Shown here: piece by piece, positions 34,566-44,404 of the stretch | Layout of the letters: each line of letters starts with the position of its first letter | Position numbering within the stretch: the stretch's first letter is position 1 | DNA from: Sulfobacillus thermotolerans | GTDB lineage: Bacteria > Bacillota > Sulfobacillia > Sulfobacillales > Sulfobacillaceae | Reading direction: 5' to 3' | NCBI GenBank assembly: GCA_002951815.1 | Contig: CP019454.1 | Span: 3,235,837-3,299,836, forward strand | Length of the DNA: 64,000 nt | Program-made: the position numbers and the translations under genes | Notes under the pieces: model-generated | Database searches by the model: none | Told to the model about the DNA's origin: nothing | The model's input: only the letters and a program-made list of their open reading frames with translations

Positions 34566-35466
34566 CGCATTCCCTCCCTCACGTGAACCATCACCATGGG
34601 CCGCGGACGACGGAGACGAGGAAGACCTCTTCATCCAGTACAGCCACATCTATCATCCCCGACAATCACGAACCTCAGGCAGTAGCCTGCATTGCGTCCA
34701 CTGCTATTTGTCAACCGCATCGGTTCGCCACCGGACGCCCACCAAGAGGCACGAAGCCGCTGTCCTCCAAGCGCTCTATCTCAAAAGAGCCGCAAAGCGA
34801 ACAGATCCTCACGTCAATCGTGGTCACACCCCAGGTGACCAATCCCCGGGTCACTGCGCCCGTGACATTGCTCTTCTCGAACCTTGTGCGCCGTCTTCCA
34901 AAACGTAGCGATCAGTCTCTCGCGATTCAAACCAAATCACCGATTAGCCAAGTCGTCGTCGATATCCGTATCCATCGCGCGCCAAATCTGCTATGGTTGC
35001 GACAACGGCTAAGCATTCCCGCGCCCCGCCACTTTGCCTGCGGTCATGAACCCATTCGTCAGGGGGAACGGAATGAGAAGTACTTCTTGGAATCCATCTT
35101 GCTCGATTAGGGCGCTTACTGCAATGGTTCCATCAATATTGGCAAAGGTTGCCTGATGTCCTGCCGGTCTTATTTTCACCGGAAGTTCGGTTACGGGTTA
35201 TTGTCCGCCTTCCTAGAGCTTTGGTACCGAATCGCGCCCCTGGGTTCCCAAACCTTATGCCTGATCATTACCCAAGAAATCCCTTAACAAATATGCTGTA
35301 CCGGAGACATGTTATCTCATCACCCACCAAGGACTCGCGTCCATGCTATACTCAAAAACGGTCGAGCGCTCGCTTTGTTACAAACCTGCACCAGCAATTT
35401 ATGCCAGCAATGTGACGTTCGAATCCAAATCGTCGTTAAGAACCATAGTAAGGAAGGATGCACCTC
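34566..35466. other. 900-base intergenic stretch, only weak coding signals
   Basis: The + frames at 34492-34908 and 34583-35110 are low-complexity and lack ribosome binding sites. On the reverse strand a 47-codon frame at 34711-34854 from a GTG contains RICSLCGSFEIERLEDSGF, which looks like a small zinc-ribbon-type piece, possibly a gene remnant. Otherwise nothing supported. Confidence 0.3.
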
Positions 35467-36687
35467 ATGAAATCGCATGGGTCGCAAAATGCCTATATCA
35501 TAGCGGATAAGCGAGAGCTTTCGACCAGTGCGCACCTTATCCCATGGTTTTGGATCGTCCGTGTATTCTTGGCGTCCCGCGCGCTTTACCTGATCATTAT
35601 CTGGATTATTCCCGCGCTGACCGTCGGTCATGACGTATACGGAGGCGGGAAAGGTTTCCACCAACCGTGGGGACAATGGCTTCTGCAATCTTTATATAAC
35701 GCGGATTCTGGGTTTTACTGGACCATTGCCACGCATGGCTACGACCATGCACGATTTAATACGCATCATTTATATAACTGGGCCTTCTTCCCCTTGTATT
35801 CATGGATAACACGGTGGGTCGCAATCCCATTGGGGCCTCACGCCATCATTCCTGTGGGCATTATCTTATCCAATGCGTTCTTTTTCATGGCCCTGGTTGT
35901 TCTCTATCGCTGGATGAGTCGGTATACCTCGCCGAAGAATTCACGATTTGGCGTGCTTTTAGCCGCCTTCAATCCGATGACGCCCTATTTTGCCGCCTAC
36001 CGTGCGGCCTCGCTATTTTTTCTATTGGTTGTCGCGACCCTCGATGCTATCGACCGCCGGGCGTGGGGATGGGCGCTAGTCTGGGGGGCTCTGGCCAGTT
36101 TAACCAAAAACACAGGAATTCTACTTGCCATTCCCTATGCGTTTGCGCTCTGGACCCGTCCGTGGACAGCCAGTTTGTGGCGGCGCTGGGCCTGGTTTGT
36201 CAGCGGCATTGGATTCGGCGTTGGATTTGTCGTAGTGGGTCTCATTGATGCTCATGTGGCTGGCACTCCCGTAGCCTTTCTGAAAATCCAGGCGGCCTGG
36301 GGGCGTGAATCAGCCTTTCCCTTTTACGAAACGCTGCACTGGATGAGAAATCCTGTCAACGCCCTCACCGCCTCCGGCGGATGGTCGCTACCCATCTGGG
36401 CCATTTTCCTGAGCGTCATAACAGGGCTCTTGGCGTTGTGGATGCTACGGGAACGTATCTGGTGGCCGGCTGCTTGGTACATGGGTCTGACCGTCATTTT
36501 GGCCAACAGCTATAACATGTTTGAAGGCATTCCGCGATTTATTGCCGAATTACCTCCCTGGTATTTGGGTTTAACCTTGTGGCAACATCAGGCGCATAAA
36601 CGAGAGCTCGTGCTCATGGTAACCATTGCATCGATGGTTTTGTATTGTGTACTCTGGGTTCTTGGAGTGCACGCCGTGCAAAATTGA
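35467..36687 (+). CDS. PIG-V-like polytopic mannosyltransferase
   Basis: 406 residues with about ten hydrophobic helices, GT-C type. Diagnostic stretches are ADSGFYWTIATHGYD near residue 80 (the acidic loop with D-x-x-x-Y), NWAFFPLYSWITRWVA, FNPMTPYFAAYRAASLFF, and LASLTKNTGILLAIPYA, matching the order in PIG-V/GPI18-type and bacterial relatives. These enzymes use a lipid-linked sugar and act on the outer face of the membrane. GGAAGG lies nine bases before the ATG at 35467; the ATG at 35458 overlaps the SD. It may modify surface glycans or the secreted proteins encoded nearby; target unknown. Convergent hairpin follows at once. Confidence 0.82.
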   Translation: MKSHGSQNAYIIADKRELSTSAHLIPWFWIVRVFLASRALYLIIIWIIPALTVGHDVYGGGKGFHQPWGQWLLQSLYNADSGFYWTIATHGYDHARFNTHHLYNWAFFPLYSWITRWVAIPLGPHAIIPVGIILSNAFFFMALVVLYRWMSRYTSPKNSRFGVLLAAFNPMTPYFAAYRAASLFFLLVVATLDAIDRRAWGWALVWGALASLTKNTGILLAIPYAFALWTRPWTASLWRRWAWFVSGIGFGVGFVVVGLIDAHVAGTPVAFLKIQAAWGRESAFPFYETLHWMRNPVNALTASGGWSLPIWAIFLSVITGLLALWMLRERIWWPAAWYMGLTVILANSYNMFEGIPRFIAELPPWYLGLTLWQHQAHKRELVLMVTIASMVLYCVLWVLGVHAVQN

Positions 36688-36703
36688 GGGGCCCACGGGC
36701 CCC
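36688..36703. terminator. Tight GC hairpin at the mannosyltransferase stop
   Basis: GGGGCCC and GGGCCCC are separated by two bases, followed by GTTTAATT. It begins directly after the stop codon. A usable intrinsic terminator, though the loop forces the top pair open. Confidence 0.6.
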
Positions 36704-36710
36704 GTTTAAT

Positions 36711-36803
36711 TCACCCGCTCAAGTGAGACTCTTCCGACTCAACCGGGTCCACAATCACTCGTATACCAACAAGAATCCCAATAGCCAGCATAAGATTGGC
36801 CAT
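36711..36803 (-). CDS. Candidate 30-residue membrane peptide
   Basis: Reverse-strand ORF from ATG at 36803: a hydrophobic run (MANLMLAIGILVGIRVIV) and an acidic tail ending EESHLSG. It points towards the hairpin at 36688-36703, which would serve as its terminator. GGAG lies about 14 bases upstream, too far for a good site. Chance is a real possibility. Confidence 0.2.
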   Translation of the reverse strand: MANLMLAIGILVGIRVIVDPVESEESHLSG

Positions 36804-37170
36804 TCATACGTCTAGCCGCTCCGCAACGTCATACGCAGCGACTTGCCACCACCTCACTGGCAATGTACATGGGACGCACGCACCTTCCTTTCAAGGAACA
36901 TGAAGAACACTCTCTTTGAACACAAATCCCACTTTATGGAATACTAGCTGTTTTTTGATTCCATATTTGTAAAAAGAGTATCAGAATACACGCCGGGATT
37001 GTTCGCTCATTGGTAGCTCCTTTATACTAGGTGTTGCGAGGGAATTATTTCCAAGCACAGCATCGACCTCTTAATAACACGAAGAAGCCTTCCGCATCGC
37101 GACCTCAAATTCTATGCTCCACGATGCCGACCTTCTACTCCGTGAAAGAAAAAAGGAGGCTAATCTCGGG
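36804..37170. other. Upstream region of the YVTN propeller gene
   Basis: No gene seen. A-rich purine tract with AGGAGG just before 37171 is the ribosome binding site; a promoter should lie between 36960 and 37060, where the sequence is AT-rich. Confidence 0.35.
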
Positions 37171-38625
37171 ATGTTTTTGACCCATTCAAAATCCCCCAAA
37201 GCACCGCCCCGGCGGTTGCTGATCCGCACGTTTGTACTGACCGCTACACTCGCCGGTGGTCTCATCGCGGGTCCCGCCATGTCGGTCGAGGCCGCCACAC
37301 TGCCGAGCATTACCGTCGGATCGGATCCGTATGATGTGGCGGTGAATACTGCCAATGGCGATGTGTACGTGACCAACCAAGACTCCAACACTGTGTCGGT
37401 GATTAACGCCGCGACGAATCAAGTCGTCAACACCCTCCCGATCGGCACCGACCCCACATACCTCGGCACCAATCCGACCAATGGCGACGTTTATGTGGCT
37501 AATAACAACTCGGGGACGGTCTCTGTGATTAATGAGGCGAATCAAGTGGCCGATACCATTGCGGTCGGGAATACGCCCAGCGGGATAGCCGTCGACGTGA
37601 ATACCGGCAACATCTATGTCTCCCAGTGGTCCCCGGGCACAGTCACCGTCATTGATGGCGCCACCAACACGGTGTCCCAAACCATCACGGTCGGGGGCCA
37701 GCCCTTTACGCCCGTCTTCGATCCCGCCAACGGGAATCTCTATGTGCCCTGTTGGTCGACGAGTGCGGTGGACGTCATTAATAGCCGCACCAATCAGGTC
37801 GTCCAAAGTATCCCCGTGGGCTCGGGGCCTAATTATGCGACGGTCGATCCCGCCAACGGCGATGTGTACATCGCCAACTGGGAATCGAACACGGTCTCCG
37901 TCATTAATGGCGCGACGAATAGCGTCGTCGCCACGATTGAAGTTGGCACCCATCCCCGCGCGATTGCGGTCAATCCTCTCAATGGCAACCTCTATGTGAC
38001 CAACAATGGCAGCGATACGGTCTCGGTGATTGACGGCACCACCAACACGGTAATCCAGACGATCGGTGCTGGCGCGAGTCCGGCAGGGATCGCGGCGGAC
38101 TCGGCGCACGGGACAGTCTATATTGTGGATTCCGGCTCGAACACCGTGTCGATGATTCTGCCGCCGCCCGCGCACTGGGTTCCTCCCGTCTTGACGCCAG
38201 AACCGGTGACGATAGGCCCAGTGAGTAGCCAAGCCATCGGCAATCTCGGGTTCAACCCGGTAGGCGCCATTCAAAACGGGAGCTACATGGGCTACGTGGA
38301 AGAACGCGCGGCGTTAATGGCGGGGGCCTCATTCACGGGCGAAGGCACGGATTCGAGTTATCTCTCGGCGATTTTGGATGGATCGGGCGTGGGGCAACAA
38401 CACCAGGTTTCTGCCGTGCAACAAGGGCAGTTTGCGGCCCTCTATCAAAAACTGGGAATCATCCCCACATGGACCAATAATACGGTTTCGATTGCCCAAG
38501 GAGTTACCGCCCTGCGAAAAGCGCACGCGCCGACATTGGCCGTCGAGAACTATCTGGTGCAATTTGGCGGCTATTCCTGGCCTGTTGCGCAGCAACAGGC
38601 GGCTCTGAACTTCCCCGGAAGTTAA
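37171..38625 (+). CDS. Secreted YVTN-type beta-propeller with a novel C-terminal domain
   Basis: 484 residues. A basic N-terminus and hydrophobic core end at a VEAATLPS-like cleavage site, so it is exported. Residues about 45-330 are seven YVTN repeats of about 42 residues (for example NGDVYVTNQDSNTVSVINAA), which form a beta-propeller like those of surface-layer and quinoprotein-related proteins. From residue 335 a Pro-rich hinge (HWVPPVLTPEP) leads into a 150-residue domain that is also the end of the protein at 44405-45742, where the propeller is of another type. I do not recognise that domain. AGGAGG lies 11 bases before the ATG. Probably a surface adhesin or ligand-binding protein. Confidence 0.85.
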   Translation: MFLTHSKSPKAPPRRLLIRTFVLTATLAGGLIAGPAMSVEAATLPSITVGSDPYDVAVNTANGDVYVTNQDSNTVSVINAATNQVVNTLPIGTDPTYLGTNPTNGDVYVANNNSGTVSVINEANQVADTIAVGNTPSGIAVDVNTGNIYVSQWSPGTVTVIDGATNTVSQTITVGGQPFTPVFDPANGNLYVPCWSTSAVDVINSRTNQVVQSIPVGSGPNYATVDPANGDVYIANWESNTVSVINGATNSVVATIEVGTHPRAIAVNPLNGNLYVTNNGSDTVSVIDGTTNTVIQTIGAGASPAGIAADSAHGTVYIVDSGSNTVSMILPPPAHWVPPVLTPEPVTIGPVSSQAIGNLGFNPVGAIQNGSYMGYVEERAALMAGASFTGEGTDSSYLSAILDGSGVGQQHQVSAVQQGQFAALYQKLGIIPTWTNNTVSIAQGVTALRKAHAPTLAVENYLVQFGGYSWPVAQQQAALNFPGS

Positions 38626-38736
38626 TGCCGTTGGAGGATGCCGACCTCCTCGCCCTATGACAGACCGGGACTACAAGAACCAATCCCCAAAATCCGCCCA
38701 ATGGCGAACCCTCTGAATGCGCGATGTCCTTTTCCC

Positions 38737-38765
38737 AACCCTTGCTCTTCATGAGCAAGGGTTTT
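38737..38765 (+). terminator. Intrinsic terminator of the YVTN propeller gene
   Basis: AACCCTTGCTC pairs with GAGCAAGGGTT around a TTCAT loop, running into TTTT. About 110 bases after the stop. A textbook hairpin. Confidence 0.8.
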
Positions 38766-39248
38766 ATCGCGTCTTCCGCACCTAAATATTTACGTCGAGA
38801 GGACGCTGCTCGAGCAGCAAGCGCCCTGCTATAGCTCCTTATGGCGTGCTTTTTTGAAGTCTGATGGCTCACGCACCTGATGGGCCACGAAGTCATCGGA
38901 CATCGCCCCATTCTACCCTGTTCCGCATTAAAATTAGAGCCCAGCCGTTAATTAGCAGGAAAGCATAAAGCCCGCAGATTTTGGGGCTTCTAACCCCACT
39001 GGTCTTTTTATCGATTAGCCTGCTCCATGACCTTCTCAACACACACCCATTTCGGATATCAACAACACGGACGTTCCCCACTTATGGTTGCCCATCCTGA
39101 ATTTTTCCTAAAGTCTCTTGCGAGGCATAGCTCTTGCGTTTAACATAAAAAAGATTAGTGATGCTAAGAGATTTTTATCTCGATCCACGGAGATGCCCAT
39201 CACATACGGCGCCACGTCGACACATTCCATTGAGACACTGGAGATAGA
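38766..39248. other. Intergenic stretch before the RND gene
   Basis: No supported gene. Several short reverse-strand frames have no ribosome binding site. The last 100 bases are AT-rich (GCTAAGAGATTTTTATC) and may hold the RND promoter. Confidence 0.35.
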
Positions 39249-42200
39249 TTGAAGGAGGGCTCTATTATTTACCGCCTAACTCGTGCAGCATTGCGCAACG
39301 TAACCTTTATTGTCATACTCGTTTTCATTGGCCTGGCCGGTGGCATTTGGTCCTTGCTGCAAATGCCCATGGAGAGCTTTCCCAGTATTTCGGCTCCCAT
39401 TGTCAACATCGTCACGCAATACCCATCGGCTCCGCCCCAAACGGTTGCCACACAGGTCACGACGCCAGTCGCTAACGCCTTGGTGGGCTTGGCCCATATT
39501 AATACCGTCAATTCCACATCCAGCGAGGGCTATTCCGTGGTCACGGCCGAATTTAATGTCGGCGCATCGACCCAAGAGACGGTCAACGAGGTCACCCAGG
39601 CGCTACAAGGTCTGACCCTTCCGTCCGGAGCTACAACGCCGGCCATCAGTACGGTCAGTTTTGGTGCTCTCCCCATCGTGCGCCTCGCCTTGTCCGGGGC
39701 CTCATTGGCTGAACTAGGTCACTTGGCCAATCACCTAATTCAGCCGAGTCTCACCAGTGTACCAGGAGTCTCCTCCGTCACCGTCAATGGGGCAGCCAGC
39801 CGCGATATCCAAATATCCTTAAATCCGGCCGCCATGGCGGATCATCATATCAATGCGTCAGAAGTCAGCTCAGCCATTCAAGATGCCCTCAAATCCTTCC
39901 CCTTGGGGCAAACCACGGTGGCTGGCAAAGGTGTCGCCGTCGTCGCCCAAAGTATGGCCAATAGCGCTGACACATTAAAGACTTTGCCGCTGACGTCCTC
40001 CACAGCAAGCCCGTCCTCGTCCCAAGCATTTCCAGGAGGCCACCCATCGGTTGCAGGCCTCAAAGCCTCCCCCGTCACATTAGGTCAAGTCGCGACGGTC
40101 ACAGAAGCTCTATCCCCAGCCGATACGATTAGCCGCCTTAACGGACGACCAAGCGTCACGCTCAATGTCATTGAAACCGCTAATGCCAACACCGTGACGG
40201 TTGCCAACGGCGTGATGAAACAAATTGCGGCCTTGAACAATCAATTGCCTCATGGCGTGCACTTCCAGGTGCTTGAGAATCAAGCTACTAGTGTGACCCA
40301 ATCAGTCGATGGGATGGCACGCGAAGCGCTTTTAGGAGCTGTGCTTGCGGTCATTGTCATTGCCTTCTTTCTCGGCAACGGACGCTCGACCTTGGTCGCG
40401 GTAGTGGCCATTCCCTTGTCCATCCTCATTAGCATGATTATTCTCAATGCCATGGGCATTACCTTGAACATGATGACCCTTGGAGGTATGGCGGTAGCGG
40501 TTGGACGTGTGGTGGATGATAGTATTGTGATGCTTGAAAGTGTATATCGCCGGATCCAAACCACTGGCAAACGCGGGACCGACACGATTGTTCACGGTGC
40601 GAAAGAAGTGGCCTCAGCTATTACCGCTTCAACGCTCACCACGATTGGTGTGTTTTTCCCGATTGCATTGGTCAGTGGCATCGTTGGGGAATTCTTTCGG
40701 CCGTTCGCCTATACGGTGGTCTTTTCGCTCATTGCCTCGTGGTTTGTGGCGCTAATGGTCAACCCCATCTTGATTCATCTTTTCTTGCGCAAAGGGCATA
40801 TTGAGACCCGCTCTGAATGGCGTCCGGCCGCCACGTATCGCCGAATATTACAGTGGAGTCTCTCTCATCAAGGGCTGGTGTTAGGGACAGCCGGCGTGTT
40901 GCTGTTAGGCAGTCTAGCATTAGTGCCGAGCATCGGCACATCGTTCTTGCCCATCACCGCAGCTCCCTCTTTGGATGCCACAATGCAGCTGCCGGCCGGT
41001 ACGACCTTAGCTGCGACCAATCAAGACAGTCTCGCTGTGGAACACGTGATTCGCCAACTTCCGGGCGTCACACAGTATCAGACGACGGTCGGCGGAGGCG
41101 GGAGTGCTTTTAACCCCGTGGTTAAGACCAATACCGCTAGCTTCTATGTTAGTTTGTCCTCCTCCGCCAATCCCCAAGCGCTTGCGACCACTTTAGCCAA
41201 CCGCCTAAATGCCTTGCATATCGCGCAGGCTACGTTTTCCGTTACCCCAGGCAGTTCATTTCAAGGTGGGTCGTCGACCAACCAAGCCCAAGTGTTGGTT
41301 CAGTCTAACAATCCCGTCCACCTCGCCCAAGCCAGCCGAACTGTAGCTCATTTGATGCAAGAACAAGGCGTCACGCAAGTCACGAATCAGTTAAGCACAA
41401 GCCAACCGGAAGTCGAAATCGCGGTGAATGCCCAAAATGCGAGCCACTACGGATTAAATGCGACGGATATTATCGGCCAGCTCGAACCCTATCTCAACAA
41501 TCAAGACGTCGGCAATATTCCGGCGAACTCCGCCTCATCGGAGCCCACGCCCGTCTATTTGCAACTCAAATCGTCTAGTGCCACCTCGCTTGCCGGTCTG
41601 CAGCAGCTACCTATTGAGACCCTAACGGGGACCACCATCCCGTTAGATAAAGTGGCGGCTGTCACGATGCAGAACGTGCAAACCACCATTACGGAGACGA
41701 ACAACATTCCTACCGCAACCGTCTCAGGAGTCATTACCTCATCCAATGTGGGGAAAGTAACTCGCGATATTCGCCAAGCCATTCAAGCGGCGCATCTGCC
41801 GTCCGATGTGAGCATCGTCATGGGTGGTGTCTCGCAAATGCAGTCCCAAGCTTTCTCCCAATTAGGTGAAGCGATTGTCACGGCCATCGTGCTGGTCTAC
41901 CTCATAATGGTGCTGGCTTTTGGTGAGGGGCGTGCGCCATTGGCGATTTTGTTCTCCTTGCCCTTAGCCGTCATTGGCGCCCTTCTGGGACTATTTATCA
42001 CTCACCAGTCCTTGGGAATTCCCGCCCTCATCGGCTTTCTCATGCTCATTGGCATTGTCGTCACCAATGCCATTGTTTTGGTCGATCTTATTCAACAACA
42101 CCGGCGCAACGGCATGGCCTTAAACGACGCCATTGTTCAAGCGGGTTCGACGCGGCTCAGACCCATTTTAATGACCGCGCTGGCCACCATTGGGGCCCTG

Positions 42201-42377
42201 TTGCCCCTGGCCCTTGGCGCTAACGACAGCAGCATTATCTCCGCGTCATTAGCCGTTGTCGTGATTGGCGGTCTTTTGACCTCAACCCTTTTGACGTTGG
42301 TGGTCGTGCCCATTATGTACCGCATTTTGCACCGTAAAAAGGACCAACAACACCACGCTGTAGAACGATTGGCGTAG
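39249..42377 (+). CDS. RND-family efflux transporter (AcrB/SwrC type)
   Basis: 1042 residues with the RND plan: helix 1 near the start, a large extracytoplasmic loop, helices 2-6 at about 335-500, helix 7 near 545, a second loop, and helices 8-12. The proton relay Asp pair is present in VGRVVDDSIVMLE on helix 4. Gram-positive RND pumps such as SwrC work as single genes, and no adaptor is adjacent here. The start is unclear: a TTG at 39249 has GGAG five bases upstream, but AAGGAGGG lies inside the first codons, followed by ATT codons at 39264 and 39267 at proper spacing. No ATG fits. Substrate unknown. Confidence 0.9.
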   Translation: MKEGSIIYRLTRAALRNVTFIVILVFIGLAGGIWSLLQMPMESFPSISAPIVNIVTQYPSAPPQTVATQVTTPVANALVGLAHINTVNSTSSEGYSVVTAEFNVGASTQETVNEVTQALQGLTLPSGATTPAISTVSFGALPIVRLALSGASLAELGHLANHLIQPSLTSVPGVSSVTVNGAASRDIQISLNPAAMADHHINASEVSSAIQDALKSFPLGQTTVAGKGVAVVAQSMANSADTLKTLPLTSSTASPSSSQAFPGGHPSVAGLKASPVTLGQVATVTEALSPADTISRLNGRPSVTLNVIETANANTVTVANGVMKQIAALNNQLPHGVHFQVLENQATSVTQSVDGMAREALLGAVLAVIVIAFFLGNGRSTLVAVVAIPLSILISMIILNAMGITLNMMTLGGMAVAVGRVVDDSIVMLESVYRRIQTTGKRGTDTIVHGAKEVASAITASTLTTIGVFFPIALVSGIVGEFFRPFAYTVVFSLIASWFVALMVNPILIHLFLRKGHIETRSEWRPAATYRRILQWSLSHQGLVLGTAGVLLLGSLALVPSIGTSFLPITAAPSLDATMQLPAGTTLAATNQDSLAVEHVIRQLPGVTQYQTTVGGGGSAFNPVVKTNTASFYVSLSSSANPQALATTLANRLNALHIAQATFSVTPGSSFQGGSSTNQAQVLVQSNNPVHLAQASRTVAHLMQEQGVTQVTNQLSTSQPEVEIAVNAQNASHYGLNATDIIGQLEPYLNNQDVGNIPANSASSEPTPVYLQLKSSSATSLAGLQQLPIETLTGTTIPLDKVAAVTMQNVQTTITETNNIPTATVSGVITSSNVGKVTRDIRQAIQAAHLPSDVSIVMGGVSQMQSQAFSQLGEAIVTAIVLVYLIMVLAFGEGRAPLAILFSLPLAVIGALLGLFITHQSLGIPALIGFLMLIGIVVTNAIVLVDLIQQHRRNGMALNDAIVQAGSTRLRPILMTALATIGALLPLALGANDSSIISASLAVVVIGGLLTSTLLTLVVVPIMYRILHRKKDQQHHAVERLA

Positions 42378-42383
42378 TCCCTC

Positions 42384-42413
42384 ACCCCCGGGAAGAGTCT
42401 TCTTCCCGGGGGT
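42384..42413 (+). terminator. Intrinsic terminator of the RND gene
   Basis: ACCCCCGGGAAGA and its exact complement enclose the loop GTCT, followed by CATTCTTTC. Seven bases after the stop. Strong 13-bp stem. Confidence 0.8.
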
Positions 42414-42920
42414 CATTCTTTCACCCTGACCCGCTTCTTCACACGCTTGGAGCATTAGAACCGGACTACGACGAGGCCTTTTCGGGTCTGCAGCGGCTTG
42501 AATTACCTTGTAATGACCCCCCTTGTGAATCAACAAAGCGTATCCCTTGGTGGAATTTTGACCCTTCGCAATGAATCCGGCAAAGCGCTATTTATCTGAT
42601 GAAAGGCCACGACATGGACGTATCAGTCCACTCACTCCCAAGCACGCTTTGACATCGCCCATGGGGCTTTCGTCGTGGGACAGCACCTCACGCGCTTAAA
42701 CTTCGAGAACTTCGAGAGCTCCCCCTCGTCTGCCATAAGCAACACCCGCATGGGGTTCCTAGATTATGACGTCTCGAATTAGGGAATCCCCTCTTGCCAA
42801 CGCTGCGAGGTATTCCTCTGATGAGGAAATGGATGAATCGGGATAAACCCTTCGCTATTTTCATCCTGATTTTGGTAATATGATAGCGTTTCGAGATCAA
42901 CTGTCCGAGGAGTGGACACC
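42414..42920. other. Intergenic stretch before the NERD gene
   Basis: No gene supported. A short direct repeat AACTTCGAGA occurs near 42705. The promoter of the NERD gene probably lies at 42850-42900. Confidence 0.35.
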
Positions 42921-43862
42921 GTGGCCAGAATCTATACACAGTCTCCTGACTTAAAAAGAGAATTCTTAAAACGAATACAAGAGAAAATGGATAGGCACGA
43001 ACAAGATGTCAAGAACCGCATGACGGCGCAAACACCACATTTTCTTCATTGGGCACTCAAACCCTTAGTCACCAAAATGGTACGAAGCAAACAACATCGC
43101 GATGCGCACCAGGGAGCGCATGGTGAATTTTCGGTGGGACTCTGGCTACGAGCTCGCCTGCCTAACACTTGGGCCATCATTAACGATGTTGTTCTCGAAT
43201 ATCAAATGGATGAGTATGCGCAAATTGATCACATCGTCATAGGACCGGCCGGGGTATTTCTGTTGGAGACAAAAGCTTGGGATGGAGCAATTTTGCTGAA
43301 GAAGGACCAGAGTTTTCGTAAAGAGGGCGGAAAGTGGGTTAAAGCGTCCAGTCCCATTAGACAAAACAAGACGCATCAGCGGCGTTTTCAACAGTGGTAT
43401 ACCCTTCACCATTTACCCAAACCGATTCCACCCATTGAGCCCATAGTCGTGTTCTCTCACGCCACGTGGCTTGCTGTCGATGAATGTTCCATGAAAGTTT
43501 TGACGCCGCGGCAAACCGCCTCCTATCTCTCTAAACAATCGAGCACCCTATTAGATGATGTCACCATAGAGCGTATCGTAGGCGCCATTCTCGCTCCTCC
43601 CATCTCCCCTTTGAAGGAGTTCTCAAAAGAGCAGCCACCTATATCGTCATCTAATGCCGATAGAAGGGAAGCCCCTGCACGTCAACAACCTGAAAACACC
43701 GTGAGCATCCGCGAAGGAACCACCCGGCGTGGAAGAAAATATGTTCGGATTCGTGGTTCTTACGAAGAGGCGGAAAATATATGGAGACAATATGGAAAAC
43801 CCGGACGATTAAATAAGGATCAATTCGAGTCGGACACGTTTTTCTTTTATCGCGATGAATAG
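42921..43862 (+). CDS. NERD domain protein (nuclease-related)
   Basis: 313 residues. After a helical N-terminus, residues about 65-185 form a NERD domain: GAHGEFSVGLWLRARL, then AQIDHIVIGPAGVFLLETKA, which carries the D-x(n)-E-x-K core of the PD-(D/E)XK-like nuclease fold. The middle is polar and disordered (SSSNADRREAPARQQPEN), and the C-terminus (RGSYEEAENIWRQYGKPGRL) is a small separate segment. The GTG at 42921 has GAGGAG eight bases upstream; a GTG at 42912 overlaps that site. NERD proteins are linked to DNA processing, but targets are unproven. No partner helicase or methylase is next to it. Confidence 0.85.
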   Translation: MARIYTQSPDLKREFLKRIQEKMDRHEQDVKNRMTAQTPHFLHWALKPLVTKMVRSKQHRDAHQGAHGEFSVGLWLRARLPNTWAIINDVVLEYQMDEYAQIDHIVIGPAGVFLLETKAWDGAILLKKDQSFRKEGGKWVKASSPIRQNKTHQRRFQQWYTLHHLPKPIPPIEPIVVFSHATWLAVDECSMKVLTPRQTASYLSKQSSTLLDDVTIERIVGAILAPPISPLKEFSKEQPPISSSNADRREAPARQQPENTVSIREGTTRRGRKYVRIRGSYEEAENIWRQYGKPGRLNKDQFESDTFFFYRDE

Positions 43863-44366
43863 GGGCATGGTGTATTGATTCTAAGGCGTAAAAGGGCAGT
43901 ATGCTAGGCGATTTAGAGTGCTAGCGTTCACCCACCACGCAACATTCAAGGAAAGATGCATGCCCCTAGTTAAGTCATAATGGAAAAATTTCATCGCAAC
44001 AAGGTAACGTCACTAAAGCCAAACGCGGTTAAATTTCTTGGGGAGTAAAGGAATCCCCATTCACAAAGTCCCTATCCATCCACATAATGGGGTTGATGTC
44101 ATTCTCCAACAACTACGCTAGCATAGCATTCTTTAAAGCCGTACGGATGGCTGGGGTGTACAGCATATCCAGCATCCCACGCCCCTTATACCTAAAGGGA
44201 TGGCATAACCCCTAAATGCCGAGTTACTTCTATGAGGGACTAAGAATCTCGACAGCGGAATGTGCTTGTAAGGCGACAATCTTTGTTAGCATTTGAAGCG
44301 CAAGCAGTTCTTGGATCAACCGCTCGCGGAGTCTTTCTTAGGAAATGGCGCAGCCAAAGTCCACAA
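43863..44366. other. Intergenic stretch between convergent genes
   Basis: No ORF or strong repeat supports a gene in these 500 bases. The area could hold decayed sequence. Confidence 0.35.
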
Positions 44367-44395
44367 AGCCCGCACGACCAGTAGGTCTGCGGGCT
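44367..44395 (-). terminator. Terminator of the second propeller gene
   Basis: AGCCCGCA pairs with TGCGGGCT around an inner GACC-AGTA-GGTC stem. In the reverse direction it runs into TTTGTGG, ten bases after the stop at 44405. Confidence 0.75.
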
Positions 44396-44404
44396 CTTAT
44401 GCGT

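Noticed and set aside
34583-35110. 175-codon + frame
   Set aside because: Low-complexity Ser/Thr/Arg content, overlaps the start of the L7/L12-like gene on the other strand, no SD.
37186-38274. A 362-codon reverse-strand frame antisense to the YVTN propeller gene
   Set aside because: Arg/His/Asp-rich, no ribosome binding site, and it mirrors the repeats of the real gene; a compositional shadow.
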